Origin: Lota lota
Taxonomy: Eukaryota; Chordata; Actinopteri; Gadiformes; Lotidae
Direction of reading: 5' to 3'
Assembly: GCA_026745465.1 (NCBI GenBank)
Contig: JACYXH010000575.1
Location: forward strand, 156,001 to 220,000
Length of the DNA: 64,000 nt
Both the position numbers and the translations under genes were made by a program. Numbering within the stretch: the stretch's first letter is position 1; the number at the start of each line of letters is the position of its first letter. Under the pieces are notes generated by a model. That model was not told the DNA's origin. It ran no database searches and was given only the letters and a program-made list of their open reading frames with translations. Positions 1-11,495 of the stretch are shown one piece after another.

Positions 1-89
1 CCTCTGTCCTCCTCTCTGTCCTCTCCTCCTCTCTCCTCCTCTCTGTCCTCCTCTCTGTCCTCTGTCCTCCTCTCTCCTCTCTCCTCCAG
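1..89. repeat. CT-rich imperfect repeat at the end of the last esrra intron
   Basis: The stretch is almost pure pyrimidine and is built from variants of CTCTGTCCTC and CTCTCCTC. It runs directly into a splice acceptor (ctcctccag, ending at 89). It doubles as an over-long polypyrimidine tract for the last esrra exon. Confidence 0.75.
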
Positions 90-343
90 ACTCGGTGTAC
101 ATCGAGGACATGGAGGCGGTGCAGAAGCTGCGGGACCTCCTCCACCAGGCGCTGGTGGAGCTGGAGTCCCAGCGGCGGCCGGACGACGCCCAGCGGGCGG
201 GCCGGCTCCTGCTCACCCTGCCCCTCCTCAGACAGACGGCGGGCCGCGCCCTCACCACCTTCTACAGCATCAAGACCCGTGGCGGCGTGCCCATGCATAA
301 ACTCTTCCTGGAGATGCTGGAGGCCATGATGGACTCCCCCTAG
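90..343 (+). CDS. esrra: Estrogen-related receptor alpha, last coding exon (partial)
   Basis: This exon encodes the C-terminal end of the ligand-binding domain of an orphan nuclear receptor that activates genes for mitochondrial and energy metabolism. The exon starts after an acceptor at 87-89 with two bases completing a split codon, reads [15 protein letters not shown] at its start, then [13 protein letters not shown] (helix 10/11) and [16 protein letters not shown] (helix 12/AF-2), and stops at 341-343. The ending EAMMD is the alpha type; ERR beta and gamma end in EAKV. Two extra residues (SP) follow. Upstream exons lie left of the window. The next gene, prdx5, is on the same strand; ESRRA and PRDX5 are also close neighbours in human. 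Family and subtype are clear; only the last 84 residues are visible. Confidence 0.93.
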
Positions 344-653
344 AGGAGGAGCTGGAGGAGGAGGTGGTGGAGGAACAGGAGATGTGGGGGGGGGGGGGCG
401 CGGGAGGTTTAGGAGCGTTGAGGACGCTGGCTGAATCTTCTTCAGAACGGTCCAGAAGGATGGGCCGCGTGAGGGACTCCTCTGGTGCAGCGAGAGGGCT
501 CATTGTTGAACTACTGAGGAAGGGGTCGACCATCTCTTTTCTAATCGGGCCGCACAACGAACAATACGGGCTGTCCTGCGTGGAAGCCAAGTTGCCGAAT
601 AGCGATTAAAACTGGCAAACTCTTTCGGAGGACTCGAGTGACCCAAATCAACG

Positions 654-656
<3 letters not shown>

Positions 657-692
<36 letters not shown>
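657..692. repeat. (TTA)n microsatellite
   Basis: About twelve uninterrupted TTA/ATT units inside the presumed esrra 3' UTR. Confidence 0.9.
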
Positions 693-1054
693 GGGATGTC
701 GGAGGAGACAGTGACGTTCTGCAGGAACTTGGGAGAACGCCGAATTCCCTTTTCCTGGCACGCGTGCGGCGGACGTTGCGTAACCAGGGACGAACGACGC
801 TGACCCAAGTATTCACGAAAACGATGCCGAAACCCCCCCCCCCCCCCCCCCCCCACCCACCCACCCACCGAAAAAACACGTGGCTGTTGAGCTCTTCTGC
901 GACTGACGCAATAGCTGCCCTTCATAGCCATAGGGTGGTCTGTGGGCCGGGCCGACGTGGACCAGGGTCAGAGCGGTGGGCTTCACGCACTGAGGGTTTG
1001 TAGGGTGGGGTAACCGGATAATAGGAACTACTTGCAATATGTTAAAAGCAATAC

Positions 1055-1060
1055 AATAAA
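1055..1060 (+). terminator. esrra: Candidate poly(A) signal AATAAA for esrra
   Basis: Perfect AATAAA about 710 bases after the esrra stop codon, followed by a G/T-rich stretch (gatggtggggttcttcc) suited to a downstream element. Use cannot be shown without transcripts. Confidence 0.4.
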
Positions 1061-3708
1061 CTGATGGTGGGGTTCTTCCCACGTTTAAAATGTGGATGAA
1101 CTGTTGCGCTGGGCAAGGGTGTGTCTTTGTTTGTACAAAGAGGCGACATGGGGCAGGGGGGGGAAATGCTTTATAATAGAAAATGAGATAAGAAAAGGTT
1201 GCGCAATTGGTTTTATGTCATGAAAGCAAATCTAAAGATTGTATAGTCGGAACGTCACATTGGGTTTTTATGTCATATAGGTACTTGCTGCCATAAAAAC
1301 GGGCGTGTGTGTGTGTGTGTGTGTGAAAAAACAGTGCACATAGATCAGGGAATATGTTTTTGTTTTTTACTTTATAAGCCAGAGTCCTGACAGCAATTTA
1401 AGAAGATGAGCAATGCAAATGACGTTTTTCTGTAACTGTCATTGACGTGATTCAAGCAACAGCAACAAAAATGTTACCATTAGAGAACGGCGTCTTTGAA
1501 GAAACGATGTTTGTTGCCGATTTGTGGCTACGGTTTGGTTTTATCGACCCAACGGCTTGAGAGACATGACGGTGCTGCATTTCTCTGCCGGTATTAAAGG
1601 AGAAGGTTTAAAGGGTTTAATCGTCCTAGTTATTAGCCATAATAATTATAATGCTAATAATTAAAGCTAATAATTAGCCATAATGGGTCACGTGAAAAGT
1701 GACAAACGCTCACCTTTGGTTAAAAATGAATCCATCCTGGGAAAACGCCGCTCTTCGTGTTGGTTTTTGTTTCCTTTTTTAAACTTTTGACACACTTCAC
1801 TTGGAATATGAATTGCCCTGTCAAACTGTAGGCACCTAATGGTGACGTATGTTGACGTCTTGAGAGGAAGTGTGACGAAGATGGCCCCTGCAACGTCCAG
1901 CGATGGAGAACAAAATGTTTTTCAGAAGGAACGACAACCCAACTGTTTGATGTTTTTGACTGCCCTTTAATCTTCATCTTTCAGTCTTTTAAAATACATG
2001 ATTTACGTTGTTGACTTTGCTAAAGGTTTTAGGAAAAAAAAATATGAAGAAATTTGCATTGTTTTTAAATCAAGGTGTGTTTTGAGTTGTTGTAGTTATA
2101 GGATTGAGGGTTTTTTTGGGGGGGTTGTCCTACAAGTCATGTTAAGCCAGTAAAGAACCCTTTGGCAGGGCTCCCTTTGATAAGCTCACTCTAAAAGTTG
2201 ACACCAGAAGTGTTTGGACACTTAAATGCCTTGGAGATTTGACATTTTATGACTTCCACCCCCCATTCTGACACGCTTCTTTCTCCCCCCCTGTCTCTTC
2301 ATCGGCCCTCAAACCGCAAAAGCAGAACATTATGTCTGGTTTTCCCCTTTTTGTGAGGCTATTTTAAGTCGCTAACGGATCTTTTTTTTTTTTTTTTTGC
2401 GGAATAGCGATGATGGAAAATTCTGCATTCTCCCCAAATCCCTGGTGGGCAGATGTAAAAAATAAAGTCTCCCAAATCAACGCTTTTCTTTCGAAACAAA
2501 GGCTTGCCACTAAAATGTTGGTTAGCAGTTTGAGGATATGTCCACTGTCAACTTTGAAATAATATCGTCATTTGTAATTTCTGTTCAGAATGTGTTCATT
2601 AATATTGGTGAGCAATACAAGAAATTACCAAAACTCTCACATTTCCTTGTATAGCCACAGTGTAAAATTAACATTGCCAGTTATAACGAAACATAGTTGT
2701 ACTTAATGTTATATTATTTAGGGGTTAAAATCAATGTTTGTATTTTGGAAGACTATTTAAATGATTAAATTCTATTTTTTACTCAATTTACTGTTGTTTG
2801 TTGACACTTGCTTTACTTTTCTGTGTGTGATAATTGTTCTGTGTATAGCTACTTCCTCATTTTAACTGAAAGCGTTTTATGTCCATGTCTAAACCTGTCC
2901 ATATGAAGATCACTGTGAAAAAAGTGAAACCCTACGCTACCTGCAGACTCAAGGTAGTGGATTATTGTAGGTGCTTTTGTGTTGTGTAATAAATATGGAC
3001 ACACCGCCACCACATATCACCGGTGTCATTATGTTTGTGCGGTTCAGCAGATAATAAATTCACTGGTCGGTCCTTTCATTTTCATACCTGCATTGTGCCA
3101 AAGTCCATGAATGAATGAGATCAAGATTGAGGTGATAATAGGGTATTTTTGGTGGAGTGTAGCACTTCGTATTAACCAATTACGATTTAAGAAATCTTTT
3201 CTTGTTGTGGCCAACAGCTGAGGGGACAAAAACCTATCATTTAGCCCCCTCTGCTGGCCACAATATGGCATAGCTTTTACAGCCCAGCTAACTATGTGAC
3301 AATACTTTTACAGTTCAGCAGACTGTATTTGGTCCGGCCTTTTAAATAATATAAAACGATAAAAAGATGACTCTATAAGCCCTTTACAGTTTATATGTTT
3401 TTATGACTGTACGTTTTCATTATATAATACATTTAGAACAATACGTATTGCGCATTTGGGAAGATAACGTCATAACATAAACTGTGTGTGCGCACCTATT
3501 TTATTGAAGTCTTTGGTGCACATTCAGCAGGTGAACAGATGGAGCAGTAAAGCTTTTGGTTCAAGTCTGAAATCCAAATCCTAACCGGGACGCCAAAGTT
3601 GAACCCGGAGCACCGGGTGAGGATCCTACTGTGTGTCAACCTAGGAGGTGTCAACCGGCTCACTGGGCGGTCTCTGTCACCCACGACACACAGAGGCATT
3701 GATTAGAC
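1061..3708. other. esrra-prdx5 intergenic region
   Basis: AT-rich sequence with no convincing exon on either strand. It holds a short (GT)n at 1305-1324, scattered T runs, an alternative AATAAA at 2988-2993, and a hairpin-capable pair TTGTGGCCAACAGCTGAGGGG (3205-3225) against CCCCTCTGCTGGCCACAA (3245-3262), probably a repeat remnant. The last few hundred bases must contain the prdx5 promoter; no clear TATA or CCAAT box is evident there. Confidence 0.45.
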
Positions 3709-6700
3709 ATGCTTTCGATTAATAAAGCTCTCTCAAAAAACAGCGGAGTGGTCCATTGCGCAAGACTGCTACACACGGCTTCAGCTGCAAAGATGCCCAT
3801 AAAGGTAAGATCGGTTTGTTTTGTTTTATTTAGGTTCATTCGATTGCAACCAACCGTGTTTATCTTCAACCAGACTTTTTTGTTGTTGTTGTGGGGGGGC
3901 TTTCATTGTATAGTTCACTAATATACTTCAGAAATAGGATTAAGGAGGAATGCTATTTTCGTGGCGACGGTCGCATTGGTTTGGCCCGGTTGGTCTCAAA
4001 TTGAAAAAGTTAATCTGGGACAAGGTCAAGGCTGTACAGACTATATAATATAACCCCCGGATTTTCCGACCGAGTTCAAACAGTTTGGCCCATTTTAACA
4101 TGGCCTTTAGTATTCAGTGCCCGTCTTTCAGTTGATAACGTTAGTGCTAATGCGCAGCAACAATTCGATTTATCATTTAGCAGCCATCTCAAATGCGACA
4201 TGAGTCGGTTTAGGCCTTCAATATATACATAACCACATGTACATATGCACCCTGTGGTGAGCTGGATGCTAGTTGTATGGATAACGCATATGTATGCTTT
4301 CTGGCCGTGTAATCATGTGCTGCTTTGCGTTACATTACACCATACACCCCATATCGCGGTCAAGACACGTTTATGTGACATTTCTGCACGATTTGGGACT
4401 TTCAATGTAGACAACCGCAGTCTCATGTACAATAACATGACATATTACATTTAGTTGGGTTGTTTATTTGTATTTATTATAAAAGGGGATGACTAAAAGT
4501 AGCCATTTTGGAAGAGCCCGAGCCTACTGACACCTATGGGTGAAGTTAGGACACTGCCTAAATAGGTATACTTTTATAGTTTGAAGTTATGGTTTTATAT
4601 TATTTAAAGTTAATCAGGCCTTTGTGGTAATTTCACAAGTGATCACATACAATCTACAGCAACGTATATAAATTGAGTTGTTACTAGTTGTCAGTTTGGC
4701 ATGATTTTACTAACAGGGTTGTACACTTTACACATTTTATATAAAATGTTATTTACTGAAAAAGTCTGTTCATTTGATTAGTCATGTGGATAAATTGATC
4801 CAGTAACCTTTCCGACCCAACGAATTCTCTGTGATCCAATCTGCTCAGATCCAATGTCCAACCTGCTATGTAAAATGGCCGCAGTGTAACCAAATACTAC
4901 CTTTTTGGTGATTAACTGTTCTTTTTGGATACATCAGGAATATTTAATAACAGGATGATCAATTCCTTGTATGTTAAAGCCTAGGCCTACCTGGTAATAC
5001 AATTCTAACTGATACTGATTTAATACACAGCATTTCAGAGGCATTATATAATCGCAAGATGCTAATATATCAGTAGATTGATGCTAGGATGTTTGAAGGA
5101 TGATTCCTTTTAAACTTAGGAAACCCCCATAATGCATGATGTTCTGCAGTGTAATGTCCTAATGACTCCAGTGTGTTCGGTCCACGGCTAGGTAGGAGAG
5201 AGTCTGCCAGCCGTGGAGGTCCATGAGGGCGACCCGGGAACCAAAGTGTCCATGGACCAGCTCTTCAAGGGGAAGAAGGGCATTCTGTTCGCCGTGCCGG
5301 GAGCCTTCACCCCCGGGTGCTCCAAGGTACTCCTCACTCCAGTGATGTCGCTGTGTGTGAATATTGCCCTTGTGAACAAATGATTGGTTTGTTTATTTTG
5401 TACGATTTATCATTCTATCAACTCGTTTGCGGTGCTGTTGAGGAAGCCTGCAACTCAGTCATGCAATTTGCCATACTTTTATCCAAAGCGACGTACAAGT
5501 GAGGCTGAGAACCATATAACCAATCTAAAGCAATCAAAGTCGGGGGTAGCGCCATAAATATGTTCCCCTCCACGTCGTGCACGTGCCAAATCGAATCCCT
5601 GGACGTCTTTGGTTTTGTTTTCCTTCTAGACGCACCTGCCTGGTTTCGTGCAGCAAGCGGCGGAGTTGAGGACCAAAGGCGTGCAGGAGATCGCCTGCGT
5701 CTCCGTCAACGACTCCTTCGTCATGGCCGCCTGGGGGAAGGAGCACGGGGCGGAGGGAAAGGTACGGGTCAAGACTATCTTCTTAGTCTGGCCCTTAGTC
5801 ACAGTTACTGTTGGAAAGGGCTTCACATTATGACACCCCCCTAACCCTCAGGCCTATAAAGGTACTGGTCAAGTCTATCTTCTTAGTCTGGCCCTTAGTC
5901 ACAGTTACTGTTGGAACACGCCCTTAACCCTTAGCCCGCCCAAGGACTTTAAGGATAAAAAAAATCATTGCCTTGCTAATTACGCCAATAAGCTGGATAG
6001 ATAAATACTTTATTTATCTGAAGGAAATCTTCGTTTTTTGGTAGTGGTAGAACAGAAGATCAAATGAAATGATACGATAGGAAAAATAGTAGTCAGAAAC
6101 TGCTATGGTACACATTAGAAGATAAAGGAATGGCAATAAAATGGCCCTAATACGCACAGATGATTTACGATTGAGCAATTTACCACAATTTACTCTCAGG
6201 TCTGGAGCTAAACGCACGAGTGACTGAAGCGCAGGGCTCAGCTTGTACTTATATTTTTCATAGGCTGATTGTATTAGTTTAACCTTGTTTTCCTTTGAGA
6301 CCGGTTAGACTGGGTAGTCTAATAGTGTCTCCTTCTGGATCCACGGTATCTAGCTCCTGTCTCTTAATATCCTGCATGGAAAGATGCCATAAATTCACCA
6401 ATTCATCCCATTAGTTAATTACGCCCTTGTATTACCATTGTATTCAAACATTGACTACTTCTTGAATGAAGCCATGTGTCAGTTTCCTTTTTACCCTTCC
6501 CTCTGCCAGCAATCCTAAAAAAGGTCTTTGTCGTCTTGCGGAACAGGAGAACAAAAGTAATTTCAGAAGAGTCCGTTAAAGAAGGGGAAATCACCGGTTT
6601 TGTCATGACCACAAACTGGTTTTAGAAGGCATGATAGAGCTGGATGACTCGGATCTTTCTTGCGGTAACTGCTTGTATCATCTTTTTTTTTTTATAGGCT

Positions 6701-8761
6701 GGTTGTCATTATTCATTGAGACTAATATTACCTTGGATGAGAAGAGGGTCTCCCAAGATACCGGCCAATGTAGTCTTGCCTCAACACTTAAATAAATACT
6801 TTTGTTTTTGCTCAGTATGTGGCTATGCGTGCAACTTGGAGAAGAAATGAAACGCACATACTAATTGAGTTAGAGATAATTCTGTTTGGGCACATTGTAA
6901 GTCATGGAGGCATAAAAATAGTATGGTCTGCCTGTCGAATCGGGTTTGGTTTTATTTGCAGTCAGAACATTGAATCCATTGTGTTGTTTACTAAAGAGGC
7001 TTTTGACGTATACAGAAACGTGGAATTCTAGATATATCTATGAAAAATGATAGGATTGTGGGAGTTGAGATGGTTTTAAACTTGAGACCAAGGGTTGGCT
7101 CACGCTTGTCATTCGATTCCTCAGATTATTTTCTCCATCTTTATTCTGTTGTCATAGTCAGGTGGCGGTTGGAACCTTATTGTTTTGGAGTTGCTATGCC
7201 AGCCAATGGAGTATCTTGCCACTCCTTGTTGTTCGCCTGCAACAAGATGGCGTGGCTTCATCAAATCTTTTGAAAGTGTGGATAGCAGATGCTCAGAGAG
7301 AAGGACATATGTTTTGTTAACACCGCCATCCATTTTTTTCAATCTTCCAGTATATCATTTTTCTTTCCTTCCTTCTCATTATAAATTATGCTTTTATTGG
7401 ACCATGAGAGCTATCAGTAACTTCCCATTTTGGCCTAATAATGATTTTACTCACGTCACTGAGAATGATGATTCTAATGTTTTCCACTTCTTGTGCAGGT
7501 TCGAATGCTGGCTGATCCTACTGGATCTTTCACCAAGGTAATGAGTCCTCGATTGGAGGGCTGGGGCTTGTGAGATCATGAGCGATGGGCTGGCCATATT
7601 ATCAAAATCATAGGGAATTTTACACAACGTCGAAAATTTCTTGATATTCCTAATGAACAGTCTAGCTGAGGTATTAAGTCTTGTATCACTTCAACTAGTT
7701 TAACTTTCTCTCTCGAGTAGTCATAATTTGATTATTTTAAAGGCATATCTTCTCATTGTAATTCCTAAATAAATAAAACTGGGTATCACGATAAATCAAT
7801 AAATTAAGATTCAATCGAATTGATTAGAAGAGTCCTTCTATGTGTGTATGTCTGTCCTTCGAGTGTCTCGACAACCGTTCATCCGATGGACCTCACACTT
7901 GGCGGGTGTATTGCTGAGGACCCAAGGAAGTGCCGTGTCGAGTGTGAAGTTGATTGGATGAGCGGTTCTCGAGAGAGCGGCAAGTGGCAATACGGGAAGC
8001 CAAGCACCGTTGCGAACAGGCACGTTTTGAGCGGGCGCTGCACTAGTAACATTCAATGACGCTAAAAGACAAAGCCCACATCCCTCTTCATCTTCTCTGT
8101 GTCGCTCAGGCGGTGGACCTGTTACTGGACAAGGAGCCGGTGGTGCAGGCCCTTGGGAATAAGCGATCCCAGAGGTGAACCTTTTTGCGTTATCTTTTAC
8201 GTTGTTTAATTTATTATTTTTTACTTCGATGTATTCACTTGTATCCCGTCAATGTCCACTTCAGTTTGTACGCATAATAAATAACTGGAAGGAAGGAAGG
8301 ACACTAAAGTGGATGTTGATCGTTTTACCATATTGTAAAACCAATTAAGACTTATTTTTTTCAATAGTATCATTCTGTACCATAACAAATTAAAGACTAA
8401 GATTCATAGCATAAAAGGGCCCTTATTTTACCACCCGGTGGCATGTCGATCAGCCATGTTGTGACATCACAAATTGAGTGTCCACCCAGATTTATGATGG
8501 GATAGATCAGGATACCAGTTGGTACCGTCCACTGGTCTGTAGGCTGGTAGGTTGGTGTATCGCATCATACACCTGGGTGGGCGCTCCGGGGAGATCGTGC
8601 CTGGTGGTCAAATGGGGGGTGGGGGCTGATTTCCATGTTGTGTCTCTGGTTTCAGGTACGTCATGCTGGTGGAGGACGGCGTGGTGAAGAAGGTGAACGT
8701 GGAGCCCGACGGCACCGGCCTCACCTGCAGCCTTGCCGCCAACATCCTGTCTGAGCTGTAG
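3709..8761 (+). CDS. prdx5: Peroxiredoxin 5 (atypical 2-Cys peroxiredoxin), complete, six coding exons
   Basis: The enzyme reduces hydrogen peroxide, alkyl hydroperoxides and peroxynitrite using thioredoxin, in mitochondria, peroxisomes and cytosol. Coding exons are 3709-3804, 5192-5326, 5630-5761, 7499-7537, 8110-8174 and 8656-8761. All junctions are GT-AG and in phase, giving 190 residues. Residues 1-28 are basic and hydroxylated with no acids, like a mitochondrial presequence; Met29 (MPIK) could start a short cytosolic/peroxisomal form, as in the human gene. The peroxidatic cysteine is Cys75 in PGAFTPGC, with Thr72; the resolving cysteine is Cys180 in LTCSLAAN, 10 residues from the end. 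The C-terminus is SEL, where human PRDX5 has the peroxisomal signal SQL. Introns contain SINE and MITE fragments. The 3' UTR lies inside the first unit of the banf1 tandem array. Identification is firm. Confidence 0.96.
5472..5502 (-). repeat. Teleost SINE tail fragment
   Basis: CTTTTATCCAAAGCGACGTA is the reverse complement of the conserved 3' tail of tRNA-derived fish SINEs (TTTGGATAAAAGCGTC type). It is a short remnant in prdx5 intron 2. Confidence 0.5.
5762..7498 (+). other. prdx5: prdx5 intron 3
   Basis: Intron of about 1.74 kb. A segment at about 5764-5800 recurs almost exactly at 5862-5918 (GTACTGGTCAAGTCTATC and GCCCTTAGTCACAGTTACTG), a local tandem duplication that copies the start of the intron. 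No other structured feature or exon is seen. Confidence 0.6.
7820..8060. repeat. Probable interspersed repeat in prdx5 intron 4
   Basis: GC-richer than its surroundings and open in one frame, but with no recognisable protein. Phrases such as CGACAACCGTTCATCCGATG and CACACTTGGCGGGTGT look like a dispersed fish repeat. It is not copied elsewhere in this window, so the call rests on composition and general familiarity only. Confidence 0.3.
8413..8625. mobile_element. MITE copy (AAAGGGCCC family) in prdx5 intron 5
   Basis: It begins AAAGGGCCCTTATTTTACCA and ends with a degraded CTGGTGGTCAAATGG. An internal inverted pair (GTGTCCACCCAGATTTATGA against CATCATACACCTGGGTGGGC) can fold into a long hairpin. 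The same motifs recur at 14644, 20153, 24437, 26545, 43372 and 44839. No coding capacity. Confidence 0.65.
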
Positions 8762-9030
8762 ACGCGTTGGCGCCCGCAACCCCCCCCCCGCCCCCCCCCA
8801 GTGACCTTTACACGTGCACTTATTTAGCCTAGCCTCGCCTAGCTTAGCCGCCACTGCCGACACATCCCATGTCCCCGCCCCCAAAGATGCAAATGCAGGT
8901 GTTAGCTGAGGTGAACCTTGATGGGGAACTTGAAGGCAGTCATCACGCACAAGGATGTCATGAAATGTTTTGTTTAATGTGACGCAAATGAGTGAAAATG
9001 TGGCTAATAAAACTCCACCTTTAAGCAATG
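8762..9030 (+). other. prdx5: prdx5 3' UTR
   Basis: It follows the stop at 8759-8761, with C runs at 8780-8800 and an AATAAA at 9006-9011. The part from about 8914 on is repeated at 15038 and 20548, so the prdx5 transcript end forms the left edge of the banf1 tandem unit. Confidence 0.7.
9006..9011 (+). terminator. prdx5: prdx5 poly(A) signal AATAAA
   Basis: Canonical hexamer 245 bases after the prdx5 stop, followed by GT-rich sequence (TTTGTACTTTGTTGTTGGTG). Copied with the unit at about 15136 and 20645, where it no longer follows a prdx5 coding exon. Confidence 0.7.
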
Positions 9031-9466
9031 CATAGTTTGTACTTTGTTGTTGGTGTGTATCTATCTACATCGCTCGCTTTTAATCCAATTACTAAATTAA
9101 TTAAAAAAGGTACAGACATTACAAATATAACGTTACTATTTTATGATACTTCTAAGTTCTAGGATGACTGCCGTAATTAAAGCTTGCTCGAACTTGTAAC
9201 ACCAATTGTAAATTTGTTTGCATGGGCCTACATCCAAGGTTCAATCTCCCTGTAGGTTGAACACATGCTATTGCAAGAAACCTCATCTATTCAGACTGCA
9301 TCTTGGTGAATGAAAAGTGAAAAAATTATTGTCTAGCTATTTGTCTCCATCTCATGTTTCTCTATTGTAGCACTGAAAAGCAGTTACTTTGCTTATTTCA
9401 TGGTTTGTTTTGCACTTAAATGATTCTTGCACCTTTTGAGGTATAATTTCATTGTTGAATACATTT

Positions 9467-9512
9467 ACTGTAAGTCGCTTTGGACAAAAGCGTCTGTTAA
9501 ATAAATGTAATG
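9467..9512 (+). repeat. Teleost SINE 3' tail
   Basis: ACTGTAAGTCGCTTTGGACA followed by AAAGCGTCTGTTAAATAAAT is the conserved tail of tRNA-derived fish SINEs. Carried into units 2 and 3 at about 15595-15640 and 21113-21160. Confidence 0.65.
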
Positions 9513-9689
9513 TTATGTGACGTTATAACATGCATGTTGCTTCTCGTTTGCCTATATGGTCATGGTCATTGCTTTTTAAGCGTTAATGTGACACACCTGT
9601 CCCGTTTTTTTTGAAGACGTGGTCAGAGGGTTTTGTTTATTATGAAAATGTATAATGTATTTTTGGGAGGATGCCTGCATGACATACTC

Positions 9690-9848
9690 ATTTTGACGCA
9701 AGGCTTTCTGATTGGTTGAGGTATGCGCGGCAGTGCCATATGAAAGACCCGACCCTATTGGCTGGAGGAGGCACGTCACTTCTGGGTAACATACTAGTGC
9801 AGCCTAGCTACAAAGCTACTAGCGACTACACTTTTATTCTTATCAAAG
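9690..9848 (+). promoter_or_regulatory. banf1: banf1 copy 1 promoter and non-coding first exon
   Basis: Two inverted CCAAT boxes (ATTGG at 9711-9715 and 9757-9761) lie just before a probable 5' UTR exon that ends at a donor (TCAAAG|GTATGG, exon end 9848). The matching acceptor (GCTCAG|GTGATC) puts the next exon start at 10847, 27 bases before the ATG. Units 2 and 3 keep the second ATTGG but have lost the first. The start site is inferred. Confidence 0.5.
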
Positions 9849-10873
9849 GTATGGTAAAACATCACTATCCAATTAAACCAGGAGCACTACTATTAGATAT
9901 TAACTTAGCACAAGCCCACACGTTTTATTGTATATTTGTATGCCTGTAAGTGAACATTCAGAAAACTTGCTTTAAGGCTAATCCATGGGTTAGGGACTTG
10001 ATGCTAAGCTAATGCGCCAAACTTGTTTGAATGGAAACCTCATTTTAATGGCATTCCTTTGTAAATACGACGACGTCTATTGGGCATTAAACCGGTCAGA
10101 GTAGTGACTTGATGCATGTTAATCGTAATCAAAAATATATAACAAACGTTTCCTTGATCATTTTAAATTACATTATATTGACTTGTATTACATCTGAGCT
10201 AGCTCAGATGTAACACAAGTCATATCTAACCTGTTAGCACGGATGTTCATGGCGCGTAGGGTTTGTGTACCTTTGCTCTATGCTAGTTGAATCTGAAGTC
10301 TTGGCATGTACTTACTATTGGTAGCCTAGCTGTGCTAACTGCATGCTACTGGCAGCCCTGTCACTGGCTAGTTGCACGACAGGCTGGCCCTGAGAGCAGC
10401 AGGGAGCCGTGGTTCTGATGTACCAAATGTCAACGTAGAAAGATAATCTAATTGAACTTGTCCTTGACTGGACTCGTTTTCGATCAGTGTCACATTGTTG
10501 GATAGTGACACGCGTATTAAACGGGACATGTGTGTCCATTGGAATATGGTTTAGCATAGGGTGAGCAGACTCAGCTTTACGGTTTCGTTTACACAGTTTT
10601 GGTTTCGTTTTATTTAGTTGAGCCAAAACTATTTTTAAACGCTTTGATTTTTGACATGGCAGGGTTGTGAATCTACTAGTGGAATGATTTTATGTTGCCT
10701 ATAGCTCCAATCTCCATCAGGCAGGTGCCTGATAAAGGAGGTTTACTAGATTAAGTCAAACTGCTGTTCAGTTCAGTTGATTGTAAAAAAAAAATTTTTA
10801 TTTGAATATGTATTCATTTATATTGTGATATTTTGCTCCAGCTCAGGTGATCCCTCACCACCACCTATAGAAC

Positions 10874-11495
10874 ATGTCGTCGACCTCACAGAAGCACAAA
10901 GACTTCGTGGCTGAGCCCATGGGGGAGAAGAAGGTCATGGCTCTGGCTGGCATCGGAGACGCTCTCGGCAGAAGACTGGAAGAGAAGGGCTTCGATAAGG
11001 TACAGAAACTACGGCCGCCTTGCTTTGAGTACAAGCGTCTGTATTAGGAATTCAAGTTGCACCAAATGAGAAGACGGTTGACGCCCAGCTGTTAAAACCC
11101 AGGGGTCGGGTGACCATTAAAGGCATGTTGTTAATACTATGAGGAACATGCATTGATGGCTTTTGGTGAACGGCAGAGGGGCAAATTCATGTTTAATCGG
11201 CCCGTCTGTACTCTAAAGTGCCTTGGAGAACTCCTGGGGACACGTTCACAAATCAGTTCAGTTACTGCCTGCCAGAATCGTCTTATAACTAACATGTTTG
11301 TTTGGACCCATCTCCCTCCCTCCCCCACCCTCCCTCCCCCTCTCTCAGGCGTACGTGGTGTTGGGTCAGTTCCTGGTGCTGAAGAAGGATGAGGAGCTCT
11401 TCCGGGACTGGCTGAAGGACACCTGCGGGGCGAATTCCAAACAGCAAGGTGACTGCTACGGCTGCCTCAGGGAGTGGTGCGACTCCTTCCTATAA
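10874..11495 (+). CDS. banf1: Barrier-to-autointegration factor, copy 1 (ancestral type)
   Basis: BAF is a small dimeric protein that bridges double-stranded DNA and binds LEM-domain proteins and lamin A, shaping the nuclear envelope and chromatin after mitosis. Coding exons 10874-10999 and 11349-11495 join in phase 0 to give 90 residues (human BAF has 89; the fish protein has one extra residue near the N-terminus, so positions are human + 1). Visible landmarks: the helix-hairpin-helix AGIGDALG for DNA contact, [20 protein letters not shown] with Gly48 (dimer interface) and Leu59 (LEM interface, human Leu58), and [10 protein letters not shown] at the end. This copy matches the vertebrate consensus across the whole of exon 2, so it is probably the gene doing the conserved job. 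Copies 2 and 3 follow at +5.5 and +11 kb. Confidence 0.95.

Larger units (their letters stand above)
344..1060 (+). other. esrra: esrra 3' UTR (inferred) with TTA microsatellite and poly-C run
   Basis: No coding signal is seen. The stretch has a GGAGGAGGTGG-type purine run just after the stop, a (TTA)n microsatellite at 657-692, a run of about 22 C at 833-854 followed by CCCA repeats, and a canonical AATAAA at 1055-1060 that is the nearest poly(A) signal. A second AATAAA at 2988-2993 could serve a longer transcript. Confidence 0.5.

Noticed and set aside
5188-5379. Minus-strand frame over prdx5 exon 2
   Set aside because: Shadow of the peroxiredoxin exon, whose PGAFTPGC motif fixes strand and frame.
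7820-8059. 79-codon frame in a prdx5 intron
   Set aside because: Sits in a probable interspersed repeat and matches no protein.
8507-9028. 173-codon minus-strand open frame
   Set aside because: Runs antisense through prdx5 exon 6, its 3' UTR and a MITE; no known protein.
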